Origin: Reutealis trisperma
Lineage: Eukaryota > Streptophyta > Magnoliopsida > Malpighiales > Euphorbiaceae
Assembly: GCA_947687605.1 (NCBI GenBank)
Contig: CANTUT010000393.1
Span: 436,501-500,500 of the forward strand
Length of the DNA stretch: 64,000 nt
Direction of reading: 5' to 3'
In this document: positions 10,057 to 21,352 of the stretch, one piece after another
Position numbering within the stretch: the stretch's first letter is position 1
How the letters are laid out: each line of letters starts with the position of its first letter
Program-made: the position numbers and the translations under genes
Notes under the pieces: generated by a model
Database searches by the model: none
What the model was told of the DNA's origin: nothing
The model's input: only the letters and a program-made list of their open reading frames with translations

Positions 10057-11614
10057 AACACACCTAAAAATCCATTTCTTTTCGGTTATAACCGAACACT
10101 ACTTTTGTACTAGTTTTTAATCCAACTAATATGGTATTATCTTATTTGTCATATTTTTAAAAAAAAAATGTGGTATATAAAATATTTTTTAATGTAATGA
10201 TGCCATATCAATCGGGTTAATAAATTAGAATAAAAGTATTTGGTTGCATCGCATTACTCCTTAAAAAATATATATAACGGGAGAGAAAGAGATTTACTTA
10301 TCATAAACACATAAGTTAATCAAAAATTAAATATAAAGAAAAAATTTAATTTTCATAAATACATAGATTCACTTATAAGGAAAGATATTTGATATAGCAA
10401 AACATGACATTAAGATGACTTACACCAGATGTTATATTATATCTACAATGACATTGTTTTTATTTTTAGAAGGATTTGTGTTTATCAAGATATCTAAAAT
10501 GTAATTATACAAAATTGAATGTATAAATGTAAACGTTATTCATAGTTTCTAATTTTTAGAGTAAATTTTGAAAGTGTGATCATAGAAAATGCTTAAGTGT
10601 AAATAAATTTTATTTATATTATATAATTGAAAAAAAAAACTAATGTGTTTTAATTAAAAATGTTCTTAAAAATAATAATATAACATTTAAAGAAACAATA
10701 TGGCAACCATCATACTTTATTATATATATGTTTGCAGTAAAATAATTAACCTAAAAAATTAATTAATTCAGAACTAAAATTTTTAGATTATTTTAATCAG
10801 GAGTTACTATCTCAGAACTGTCAATTTTGAGCTAGCGTTAACATTATATATATTATTATATTGAATCCCACTAATTATAACCTAAGGTTTGATGTTAGCA
10901 TCCATCTATACAAATATAGAGAAAGACACACACACAATCGATAAAAGAAAGGAGTTTTTATTGAAGAACTTGGCAATAAAACCCTTGCTTGAATTAGAAA
11001 CCCCTGCTAAAAAATAAAAATAAAAAATAAAAAAAAAATAAAAAAAACTTAAATAAGATGATGTAATTTGAGGTGGAAAATTACATAGCAGTGATGTCAA
11101 AAAAAAAAAAAAAAGAAAGAAAGAAAGAAACCATTTAATTAAAGAGACCAAAAAAAAAAATTGTAATTCATACAGTCAAAATACAAAGGAAAAATAAAAA
11201 ATTTTTTCATCAAGACTTTGATTTTTCTCATGAATATTGTTGTCAACAAACTATCATGTGAAAAAGTTTTGCTTGCTTTTGTTTTCCTCAAAATTTCTTT
11301 AAAATATACGCGTCAAGATATAAATTAATAATAAATATATATATATAATTTGAATAATAGATTTAGATTTAATTTTTCTATCCATTCTCATAAAACATTA
11401 TTAGCAAATTCGCTTATTTATTTTTTCAATTAATTTATACTTTTATCGAAATTAAATTATTTCTTTAAATAAGTTTAAAAATGCATTTTTTTTTACAACA
11501 AATACATTTAATTAAATTACTATTGAATATATTAACTTTGAAAATCAAATCCTAATTTCTAAAATAATGAAAAAAAAAAGAATATTCGTGTTACTAAATG
11601 AATCGACCTTTAAA

Positions 11615-11646
<32 letters not shown>

Positions 11647-12960
11647 TGGGGGAAAGCAAACTTTAAAAAAGTTTATCAAAAGAATGTGAACCACCGAAGA
11701 AGAAGAGGACAACCTAGCAACAAACACTACCTCTATTCTTTACCACACGAGAAAGTCTAGATTGTAGACTTGGTTTTTGATTGACTACCGGCTTTAGTTA
11801 TGGAGAATGACTCAACTCCAGATATTGCATATGTCAGTTTTACTTCAGCATTAAAATCACCAAGGCTAATTTTTTATAGGATTAGGGTAGGAATTTGATC
11901 CATTACTGAGGTGATATATGTATTTACTGCTAAATATTAATTATGACTTGATTTGCTAAATAACTAAAATTAATTAAACCATTTGTGAATTGTGATTTAA
12001 GTCTCTTACACTTACAAAATTCTTAATTAAAGAGGAGAGACTTATAGTTAAATGTTTTATCTCTTGCATGGAGCTACATATTTTGGTATGCAATTATCCA
12101 CCTTTCAATTTTTTTTTAATAGAAAAAATTACATATTTATCTTTTTTATTAATAATACATTGACGATCTTCTGTTTATCCTATAATAAATTATAAAATTT
12201 ATCCTATAATAAATGACAAAAAAATGCGATTGCACAAATCGTAAATTTATGAACACATTGTTTATCAAGAACAGTTTTCCAAGATTGAAATTAAGAGAAA
12301 TGCTAAATATTTTCTCTTTTTTACCTTTATTATTCATTCTCCTTTCTCATTATAATACAAGTTAGATTTATAGATAATGTACATTTATAAAATTAAATAT
12401 AATTTATGTGTCATTATGAATAGGGAGAAAATAATAAAAAAAGATAAAAAAAAAGAAGATGTTTAGCACTTTCTTCAAATTAATTAAGTTAATCTAACGG
12501 TGCCAACTATGCCATGAAAAGCATTTCAGCACCTGCATGAATGATGCTTTGATGTTTGTTATAGCAGCATTCCCATAAAATTATCACCTAAACTATTGGT
12601 CACGATAAGTTTTGGCTCCATTTTTAACTTTATTGGCTGATATACAGTCAAATCTGCACAAGCTTCAATGAAGAATTAGAAGAATAACAACATGAAAGAA
12701 AATGCCATGAAATGAATCAATCAACTAATAAAACCAAATACATAAAAGCAAGTAGCTTTTTTATATAATAACTTCTACATGACACTTGAAATTATACAAA
12801 CTATATGATTCTATTATTTCAGAACCACAAGCAGAGAGAACTACTTGTTTGAATTCACTCATCATTTCTTGATTAAACATATACAAGATTGATCTCATTC
12901 CAGACTAAAATGCAATAAAAACGCTACTAAAACTAGACATTAATAGTATTATTATTATTA
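10057..12960. other. Intergenic region, no gene recognised
   Basis: Very AT-rich. A long A/T homopolymer patch lies at 11000-11160 and a T-rich run at 11615-11650. Short ORFs here are low-complexity and unconvincing. The right end (about 12480-12960) is less AT-rich and is probably the 3' UTR of the LysM kinase gene on the minus strand. Confidence 0.4.
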
Positions 12961-12961
12961 T

Positions 12962-14959
12962 TCACAGATTGGTTGCAGCTGCTGCTTTCACTAGAGGTTT
13001 CGAAGAGCTTTCGCAAATTAACATTTGCATATGCTCTCCTTCCGGTGATTCTTCCACTAGTCTCGATAATTTCTCCACGATTTCTCCAGCGCTTGGTCTC
13101 AAAGAAGGCTCTTCATCTACACAGGATCTTGCAAGATTGGCTAATGTCACAGCTGCATCGAATGAATAGTTTTCGCCCAATGCATTGTCCATCCATTCCC
13201 TCAGTTCATCAGCATTTTCGGATAACAGAATGGATTTGATTTTATCAGAAAGCCAAATACTTCCTTTCCCTTTATTTGCAGGTCTTGTTATTGGTGTTTG
13301 TCCTGATAAAACCTCCAGCAATACTACTCCAAAAGCAAATATGTCAATGCTCGGAGAAACTGTGCCTTGATGAATACACTCTGGAGCTAAGTAACCTGAA
13401 ACTTGGTCTTCAGTACCATCTTCAACACACCTTGCCATTCCAAAATTCCCAATTTTTGCATTGAATTCTTCGTCTAAGAAAATGTTTCGACTCTTCACAT
13501 TTCTATGAACATAGCTTGGGTTCATAATATGATGCATGTACTGTAAGGCCACTGCAACATCAAGACATATTTTTAGTCTCTGATTCCATGTCAAGAAACA
13601 GTAACATGAAGCAATGAATTGGTTCTTCATCGCCAATCCACCGTGTAGCCAATCTTTCAAAGAACCATTTTTGGCATATTCAAAAACCAAAAATGAATCA
13701 AGACCACCACTTAATAAACATGTCCCCAGCAGCCTAATTATGTTGGGATGATGATGTGTTGCATCATGAAAAAGTCTGAACTCAATCTTCGATATAATTT
13801 CCACTTTCATACGCTTGATAGCCAAGTTCTTACCATTAAGACGACCATGGTAAACAGAACCATCTATAAGATTACTTGAACTAAAGTCTTCAGTCGCTTT
13901 TCTCAGCTCCTCTGCAGTGTAGGTTTCGACAAGTACTTTTTGGTGTGTGGCATCGATGATCTGCCCTTCCTGAGATCCTTCAAATGAGACTTTCTTCTCA
14001 CTTGTGGTTCTTACACTTAAACTAAGCTGTTGAAGCTCTGGATCTCCATCTTTGCTCGAATTCTGCTTCTTTTTCTTCAGCTGGATAATCAAGAAAGCTG
14101 CTGCAATTGCAATGCTTACTCCAACCGCAACTCCAGTAACAGCAATATAAATCCCTATCATCCACATCTTTGATTTTTTCTTATGTGGATTAATTACTGG
14201 GATACTACTTTCAGGAAAACGCGAATTTGGTTCACGTGGTTTTGCGAGAGGACCAAGAGCAGGCTTACTATTGAGTGGTATCAAAAGAGTGGTAAAAGGT
14301 ACCAGATTTTCAGGTTTAAAGCTTGATAATGATCTGTTATTTGCAGATATAATAGCTTCTGAAGTAGTATTAAACTTAACAGCCACATTCAAGATTGTAT
14401 CACCTTCACTTACTGGAAAAGAAAGCAATAGTCTTGTTTCCTGACTAATTTCAGATGAAGAAGGACAGGCACATCTCAATGGTACTAACAACCGAGCACT
14501 ATCTTCAAGATTCCAAGGCGAAACCCCCAGATTCTTTTCTTGAATTGCTTTGCAGGTTGTCAAACCTTCTAAGGACTCAGCAATGCTATAAAAACTCTCC
14601 CCTTTGATGGTGGTTTTGGTAACTTGAGCTTGAAAGAAACTACCATTGCATTTGCATTCTATTGGAATCAACAAAGGCTGATTTTTTGGAAGAAACTCGC
14701 TATCAGCAGAGAAACCATTTGCTTGAGCAATCTCAAAACGATTGAAACCCAAATAAAAACTCAAATTGGAAAGAGATGAGAAGAAAGAATTAGTAGTAAG
14801 AATCACAAATGTCTTGCAATGATCTTGCAATCCATTACTAATATTACAAAGGTAGCCAGAAGCATCAGGAGAAGTAGTTTCGCAGCTTAATAAGTTCTGC
14901 CCAAATGAAGGGGCTAGCAAACAGAGGAATAAGGCGGAAACTCTAAAGTACAAGGCCAT
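12962..14959 (-). CDS. LYK2: LysM-domain receptor-like pseudokinase, LYK2-like
   Basis: Intronless 665-residue membrane receptor. In order: signal peptide (about 1-20), an ectodomain with three LysM-like units (about 55-100, 113-161, 178-230) separated by CxC motifs at C102/C104 and C163/C165, a transmembrane helix (about 266-293) followed by a KKKK stop-transfer, then a kinase-like domain (about 355-635). The VAIK lysine is kept (K382). The glycine loop is degraded (LIDGSVYHG), HRD is HRN (485-487) and DFG is GNFG (504-507), so catalysis is unlikely. LysM receptors perceive GlcNAc-containing glycans (chitin, lipo-chitooligosaccharides, peptidoglycan) and such pseudokinases usually act with an active partner. 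Single exon and altered catalytic residues also suit LYK4/LYK5; the neighbours favour LYK2. No ligand can be inferred. Confidence 0.92.
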   Translation of the reverse strand: MALYFRVSALFLCLLAPSFGQNLLSCETTSPDASGYLCNISNGLQDHCKTFVILTTNSFFSSLSNLSFYLGFNRFEIAQANGFSADSEFLPKNQPLLIPIECKCNGSFFQAQVTKTTIKGESFYSIAESLEGLTTCKAIQEKNLGVSPWNLEDSARLLVPLRCACPSSSEISQETRLLLSFPVSEGDTILNVAVKFNTTSEAIISANNRSLSSFKPENLVPFTTLLIPLNSKPALGPLAKPREPNSRFPESSIPVINPHKKKSKMWMIGIYIAVTGVAVGVSIAIAAAFLIIQLKKKKQNSSKDGDPELQQLSLSVRTTSEKKVSFEGSQEGQIIDATHQKVLVETYTAEELRKATEDFSSSNLIDGSVYHGRLNGKNLAIKRMKVEIISKIEFRLFHDATHHHPNIIRLLGTCLLSGGLDSFLVFEYAKNGSLKDWLHGGLAMKNQFIASCYCFLTWNQRLKICLDVAVALQYMHHIMNPSYVHRNVKSRNIFLDEEFNAKIGNFGMARCVEDGTEDQVSGYLAPECIHQGTVSPSIDIFAFGVVLLEVLSGQTPITRPANKGKGSIWLSDKIKSILLSENADELREWMDNALGENYSFDAAVTLANLARSCVDEEPSLRPSAGEIVEKLSRLVEESPEGEHMQMLICESSSKPLVKAAAATNL

Positions 14960-14984
14960 GCTGCCTGGCTATAACCCCTCACTT

Positions 14985-14990
14985 CTACAT
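14985..14990 (-). promoter_or_regulatory. AUG-stop minimal uORF in the LYK2-like leader
   Basis: On the minus strand ATGTAG lies about 25 nt upstream of the main ATG, a start codon immediately followed by a stop. Two further short uORFs lie upstream in the same leader (ATG near 15019, six codons; ATG near 15100, about 27 codons). They matter only if transcription starts near 15265 and the leader is unspliced. Confidence 0.45.
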
Positions 14991-15291
14991 ACAAGGCCTA
15001 TTAAAATAAGAATTTTCTCATCCTGAAAGGGTGAATATCTTGGATCTATACAAAAATGGTGTCAAAATTAGAGCTTTTTTTTTTCAAAAAAGCTGTTCAT
15101 GGACAGGACTCTTGGGGGATAGCAAAGGTATATTTTTAAGTCTGATTCCAGCTGTTTGGTTAACTATGTAACCTTGGATTTGAGTCCATCAGCTAAGGGG
15201 TGGCTATCTATCCCAAAGTTTTCAGTTGTTCAGTGATCATACCCACCATTTTTAACAACTACATAGAATAGAACTTCTTGAACTTCAAACC

Positions 15292-15303
15292 TGCTTTTAT
15301 ATG
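15292..15303 (-). promoter_or_regulatory. Candidate TATA box of the LYK2-like gene
   Basis: The minus-strand sequence CATATAAAAGCAG is a good TATA box and implies a leader of about 300 nt. A G-box core, CACGTG, lies just upstream at about 15332-15337. Confidence 0.45.
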
Positions 15304-15337
15304 CGACAATGTACACATAAATCCATCCATCCACGTG

Positions 15338-17594
15338 CTATATAAAAAAGAAAATTAAAATTAAAAAAAAATTAATGAAAATGCTATAACTCACTAGGCT
15401 ACAGTGTTGTAATAATGGATTGTAAAAATCATGGTTGTATTTGGTTGACAATTAACTATAACTATAAACGTTTTACATGTTAAACATTGCTCTTATATTA
15501 TATTCAGTCACGGTAACACTATAACTATAACGACTCATTACACCAATTTTATGTCAATAAAAAAAATAAAAAAATAAAAGAAAAGAAACAGTTAAGTGTA
15601 ACATAGACACATGCACGGCAGACATTTCTCCCAACATGAAATATGCTTGCTTGAATTAGTGGAAATTTCCTCTTCACATCACATCAAAAGACAAAACTCA
15701 GGAAGCATATAGGGGAAGGCTATGCTCTTCCAATTCATGTAAATTATGATGTTAACGACCAAACATCAACCTTCATCATCCACAGAATTTTCTAGACAGA
15801 CCATGTGAATTTTATCTTTCCAAGTGGGTCTTATATGTGTTAAATAATGGCTTATAATCAATTTACAGTCAAAGTTTCAATAAAGAAAAAGATCGTGAAG
15901 ATACAAATTCCATGGGGCGGGTCAGTAAATAGTTGGGGGTGGAAGGGCAAAGCCCCTGCGGTACGGTACAGCTTTGTTGAAGGCTAAGGATAATTATATA
16001 TTTTTTGGTCAATCAGTTACTATTTAAAAAATTGGAACCCTAATTTGTTATGATTTTTGTAATCACTATCAACTCTCTCAATAAAAGAACATCAAACCGC
16101 TCATGAATATAGATAGATTGCCAAACCACGTAATCTTGTCTCTTATATAATTGTTTTTCTCTTTATTTTCTTTTTTCTGTTCATAGATTAAAACTCACAA
16201 TCCCAGCAACTATAACAATATGCATATGTGGGAGGCACTACACACAAGAACAATACATTTTTGGCTATTCTTGTTCATGAACGTTGAAGCAAGGGAAGCA
16301 TATATATATATATATATATATATATATCAACTACATTTCTTTACAAGTACGTATACAAATCAAGTATATATAATTTTCCAAAGGATAAAAAAAGGAATGC
16401 TTTGCTAGCCTGTTTTGACAAAGCAACATAAAAAATAAAAAAATAAAAAATAAAAAAAAAAGACATGGGGTTTGCAAATATGAAAACGAGAAAAGAGGAT
16501 AACTATGAATACATGTAATGAAAAGATGGTATGCATGGTAAAGCTTAGGCAAAAAAGTGAAGATAGGGATTGATTAGTCAATATAGACATGAATATATAT
16601 CGATCCCAAGTTGACAAGGACCAGCAATGTCCTTAAAAAGTACTGGCTATGGTGAATTTTCGTCGCATACAAATTTGCATATTATTTCTTTTGAAAGGAG
16701 TATCCACATTTCAATCATAACTTAAAAGAACAGCTTAAAGGTAAGCACTTTAAATGCAAGAATATAGAAAAGCATTCTTAATTTCTAACTAATAATTAAC
16801 ACAATGGTCGAGTTGCTATCTCATAATATAATAGGGTAGCATCTAAATTTTGATATCCTTTCGGTTTTAAAAAATTTATAATACTATAACAAAAGAAAAT
16901 TGTAAATGCAAAAGATACTACAAAAAGGCGAATGTATAATGTATTAAAATTCATAGGCCCATACAGACGTGAATTTATAAGTGGGCAAGTATTTAACATT
17001 TTTTTTTCAATTTCGGTCCAGACTGGCATCATCATCAGTTCAACAATAGAAAATTTGAACATGAGTCTTAAGATCTAACAAAAAATCTATGGGTCCGTAC
17101 ATACGTGGTTTTATAAGTGAAAAAGTGTTGAAATCTACTTGTATAAAAATAATTGATTTGTACTAGATCTAACACCCACTCACTTATAAATTCTTGATAT
17201 ATTTTATTATTATTTTACGTATGATTCATTTCCCAACATAATGAGAAAATAATTAAACTAAACCTCATTTTTTTTAGAACTTCCAAGTGAATGAAACAAA
17301 AAAAAATTAATAAGCAGCCAAAATGAAAATTAGAAATCGGCCAAAAGTTGCAAATAAAAAAGGGTAGCAAGATGTTAGTTAATGTTAAAAGAAACCTTTA
17401 GTCTTTAGAAGCTTAGCTCTTCTCTGCTATATAAAATGATATCTTTCACTTTTAGCCCAAGTACTAAAAATTTCTTACTCTTTCATTTCTTATGTTTGTA
17501 GATAAAGAAATAAATAAATAACTCTTTGTTTGCAGTTGTAACTAGTCAAAATATTCATGCATATGTAATGGATTATAAATAACTTACCTTATTA
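15338..17594. other. Distal upstream region of the LYK2-like gene, no gene seen
   Basis: A (TA)n microsatellite lies at about 16300-16327 and an A-rich stretch at 16428-16460. No open frame resembles a known protein. Around 15900-15970 a short GC-richer patch (GGGGCGGGTCAGT...GCGGTACGGTAC) of unknown nature stands out. Confidence 0.35.
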
Positions 17595-17796
17595 TCCCCT
17601 TCGTTTTCATTTTAAAATATTTACCGTTTCAGAGTTTTTTTTTTTTTTCCAAAATATTTATCATTTTAAAATTTTAAAAAAATATTTATTAATTTTTTTT
17701 TTAATTTTATCTTCCCTTTATTTATTCACTAAATAATTTATTAGCTTTCTTAATCTATATACCAAACTCTTAAATGATATTTTAAAATTGATGGAG
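17595..17796. mobile_element. Stowaway-like MITE
   Basis: This 202-bp element is flanked by TA dinucleotides. Left end TCCCCTTCGTTTTCATTTTAA; the right end read in reverse is CTCCATCAATTTTAAAATATC. TA target duplication plus CTCC(A/C)-type inverted ends and an AT-rich core fit the Stowaway class (Tc1/mariner-derived). Related sequences occur at 39.4-40.0 kb and 48.65-48.92 kb. Confidence 0.55.
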
Positions 17797-17849
17797 TAAT
17801 AAATAAATACTTGAAAAGGACCAGTGGCCAATGAACCGAAAGCAGCAAG

Positions 17850-17865
17850 CACGTGATGGCACGTG
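17850..17865. promoter_or_regulatory. Twin G-box palindrome
   Basis: Two CACGTG hexamers at 17850-17855 and 17860-17865, ten base pairs apart, sit inside the near-palindrome AGCACGTGATGGCACGTGCT. G-boxes bind bZIP and bHLH factors. The site is about 2.9 kb upstream of the LYK2-like start and 1.3 kb beyond the epimerase stop, so its target is unclear. Confidence 0.5.
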
Positions 17866-19125
17866 CTGCCCACTAGTTTTGTTGCCAGTACATGGAATTA
17901 TATTAATCTGGACGATGCTTTAGCTGAGAGACTGAGACAAGATTGCAAAGAGGATATATTATATGGAGTTGAGGATAGATACAACAATGCCTCTCCCATG
18001 CACCTACAAAAAGGCGAATTTCTTAACAAGCAGGAGTAGCCAATCAGCAGAATTATTGAGTAGGACAGGAGCATGACCCATCCCACTCATATTGATATGT
18101 ACCACTCCAATGTAAGTAGGAGAGGGAGCATACTCTTAATTTATTCAATAATTCTCCAGCTAATCAAGACAATCAATGTGATTCAAGGTAACTTATTATG
18201 TTCAGGGAATATAACTTCCGAGAGAAGAAGAAAGACCAAACCTTTAATGGCAAAAAGAAAATAATAACAAAATTACATAAATAAAGAAGATGCAGGAGCA
18301 GATGATCTCATGTGTACAAATAACCATTACCTCTGCTTATCATATGCAAATGGGTTGAGAGACGAATCAAACATTGTCCCAAGCCACTACCTTTAATCAG
18401 TGATTGATAACGGAATAAAATAGAAAGAACTTTTAGTTTATTATTCTATTGAATTTTTCCTTGATATTCAATTACATTCAATCATCTTCTAAAAAACAGC
18501 ATAGAGTGTCAAACATATTGTGTGAAAGCAAGAAGAAAAATGTGCAAGGAAAACCCAAGTTTACAAGCCTGCATAATAAAGAAATCTGATATTTTGATTC
18601 AGAATTAACTAATAAGAAAGAAGGCTTAAAACAATCCCTCTTATATTAATTGAAATTAATTTAGATTTATTCAGACATTCTGTCAGAGCTCCCAGCTTAG
18701 ATAAGTAGCAAGATGGAAGACAATGCATTACGTATGAGGTTGTAAACCAATACAATGTATTCTATATGAGGTTGTAAACCAATCTAGGATGCCATCAACG
18801 CAAGATTTTATTCTTGAACAATCGTACTAATAAAATATCATAGCAACTAGTCAAGAAAGGTGTAATTGAGCATAAAGGATAGATTTTATTGGAGGCTTGT
18901 GATCCACCAGTTCACATGACATGTATCATTTTATTTAGACCTGAACAAAGGTCTTCTAAGGGTCACAGTGTCATACAATGTTGCATGAAAGTCTGAAAAT
19001 GATGTGGAGATGAAACAAACAAAATCATAGGATTTATAAATTCCAATAAAACAAATAAAAAATGTACAATCTTTGCGCATATATTGCTGACAATCCAGCC
19101 ATGATGTATCTTGCCTGTATGAATG
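17866..19125. other. Intergenic region between LYK2-like and epimerase genes
   Basis: Less AT-rich than most intergenic DNA here but without a recognisable ORF. A 31-bp tandem duplication containing TATGAGGTTGTAAACCAAT lies at about 18730-18785. The part next to 19126 should be epimerase 3' UTR. A non-coding transcript near 17.9-18.4 kb cannot be excluded. Confidence 0.35.
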
Positions 19126-21158
19126 TCAATTGTCTTTTGAAGCTTCCTTAATACTCTTTCTCATAAGTGATATTACATGGGCTGGCTCAGGGGCTCCAAA
19201 CACTGAACTTCCTGCCACAATGCAGTTTGCGCCCGCTGAAGCAGCTAAGTCAATAGTCGACGGCCCTAAACCACCATCTACCTGTTTGTGTTGTACACAA
19301 TTTAGGGAGTAGTCATGCCAGCAAGCACAAAGTCAATGATCTTTCTCAATTTCTTTGACACAGAGACATGAGAAACACAGAAGCACAGACCAACTTTATC
19401 TTTGAAGTCTTCCTCCTTCCCGAAACTAGGAAGTTGCAACATAAAAATAAACAGAACAAGGAAGAAAGATGGAAAACCAAAAACAGAAAATCATGTGCTT
19501 TAAGATAAGGTAACAGATTACAAATAAATAAATAGGTAACCTCAGAGCTGTCTGAAAGAGAGGAAAAGTCAAAGAACAGGAGGACACCTATGCATGAAAA
19601 AGTTTTCAACAGGGAATAGAACTAAGCAATCGTTACTCACTTTCAAACCATCACAAATGTTTCCAGCAAGAAAACAAAGTACTGGCGTTACAGCAGATTC
19701 CAAAATGCTTTCAGAATTCCCAAGAGTTATGTATAAGTTTTCAAGTTAATTTAAGTTTTTGAGATTCCACTACCAAAAAGGTTTTTCTTCTAAAAACAGC
19801 CAAGTTGAAAAAAATAAATCAGAAGATGCAGCTACCAAGCTAAAAAAAAAAAAAAAAAAACAAGGAATCAGAAAGTTAAGGCAGAAGCGCTTGAAAGATA
19901 ACTAACCGACAATAAAAATAGAGATACTCACCTCTATATCAAGGGATGGATACTTCTTCCTCAATGTCTTTACCTAATAATGATGAAATAAAACAAGGTA
20001 AGGCAATCAGGAAGACATGGCACTAGATGAATTTGGAAATGAGAACGTGTGTGTGAGAGAGAGAAATGTCATGACACCTTATCCATCATATCTGGCATGA
20101 ACTTTTGTCCACCAAATCCAGGTTCCACAGTCATCACAAGGACCATTTCCACAGGATTTTCACATTCAACCTGTGAATTTAACATATTATATGTTATGTA
20201 TCCCATCCCAAGGATCCCCATTTTCCTTGTACAGAGTGTCAAATTTATATCCAAATTGCCAGCACAAAAACTTGAGAATTAAACAAGCAATATTTTCTTT
20301 TTTTGTTTTAAATATATACCAAAGGAAAAACTTCCTCAATAGGAGTTCCAGGCTTTAATGCTACACCAGGCCTCATGCCCTTTGACTTAATTTTCTGGAT
20401 TAGTTCTCTCCAATTTTCTGCAAAATGCACCATGCAAACTTCCCATAAGAAAAAAAGAAGAGAAATAAGAAGGTAATTAAATTTTATGCAGTGATGAAAC
20501 ATGAAGTATGCAGATAGTTTAATAACAAACCTTTGGATGCTTCAACGTGAAATGTAAATCCAGAAGCCCCAGCTTTTCCAAAAGGCTCGACATAATCAAG
20601 AGGATTTGTAACCATAAGGTGACAATCCAAATATGCCCTGCAAGCGCATATAGGCCATATTAGTTAGTACTTGGAGAGAGAATGAGAATGTTAAAAGAAT
20701 CCAAGAAAAGATGTAAGACATTACTTTGTATGTTTTCTCAAACTCTCAATGACTGGAGCACCAATCGTTAGATTGGGCACGAAGTGCCTATAAGAAAATG
20801 AAAATTCATATATTAAACCATCCAATAAGGAAAAAAGAAGAGATTTTTCTTGTATCTGAATAAGCAATAGTAAATCAACATTAACAACAAGAGCGAATTA
20901 ATGCAAATTGAAAGGGTAGTGGAAAAGAACCAGAATTTCAGACATACCCATCCTGCACAGAATAAGAGAAACCCCAAATTATTTCTTCTTTAAATTTCTA
21001 ACCCTAATCAAAATCATCAAAATAAGAAAAGGAGAAACTACCATGATATCCATGTGTAGCCAATCAGCACCACAATTAAGCATGCGTTCCGCTTCCGATG
21101 CCAAATTCGCGAAATCCGATGAGAGCATCGACGGTGCAATTTTCGTCGTCACACCCAT
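19126..21158 (-). CDS. RPE: Ribulose-phosphate 3-epimerase, cytosolic form
   Basis: Interconverts ribulose 5-phosphate and xylulose 5-phosphate in the pentose phosphate pathway. Eight exons assembled on the minus strand: 21042-21158, 20948-20952 (5 nt), 20725-20787, 20531-20637, 20320-20417, 20078-20170, 19932-19973, 19126-19281, all with GT-AG borders and closing in frame to 681 nt (226 residues). The TIM-barrel signatures are visible: IAPSMLSSDF at the N-terminus, WLHMDIMDGHFVPN (metal and substrate ligands), HLMVTNP, TVEPGFGGQKF and IEVDGGL near the C-terminus. No transit peptide precedes the conserved N-terminus, so this is the cytosolic rather than the plastid isoform. The start ATG at 21158 is the only one before the conserved block. 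The microexon encodes the Asp-Gly of MDG and cannot be skipped without a frame shift. Confidence 0.93.
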
Positions 21159-21227
21159 TTTCCGATTGTTGACCCGATTCCACTGCCTTCGGATTCGTTT
21201 GCGTTGAAGATTGTAGGAAAGTCGCTG

Positions 21228-21352
21228 AAACGAAGTCGTTTTATGAGTTAAAGAACTTCGAATTTTGTTTATCTTTACCTACCGCGCCGTGGTCCCTCAC
21301 CTACCGTGTCTGACTTATGCGCGCTAGTCCTACCTGCAAAACGACATCGTTT
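21228..21352. promoter_or_regulatory. Pair of AAACGRMRTCGTTT palindromes upstream of epimerase
   Basis: AAACGAAGTCGTTT at 21228-21241 and AAACGACATCGTTT at 21339-21352 are one-mismatch versions of the palindrome AAACGACGTCGTTT, which recurs near plant transcription starts. They lie 70 and 181 bp upstream of the epimerase ATG, inside or just before its leader. Confidence 0.4.

Noticed and set aside
16225..16280. Short hairpin AAGAACAATA...TATTCTTGTT
   Set aside because: The stem is short and interrupted; expected by chance in AT-rich DNA.
17880..18480. Possible microRNA or lncRNA precursor
   Set aside because: No mature miRNA sequence that I recognise and no convincing long hairpin; kept only as a note under the twin G-box.
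19346..19609. 87-codon minus-strand ORF between epimerase exons
   Set aside because: It lies wholly in an intron of the epimerase gene and is T-rich low-complexity sequence.
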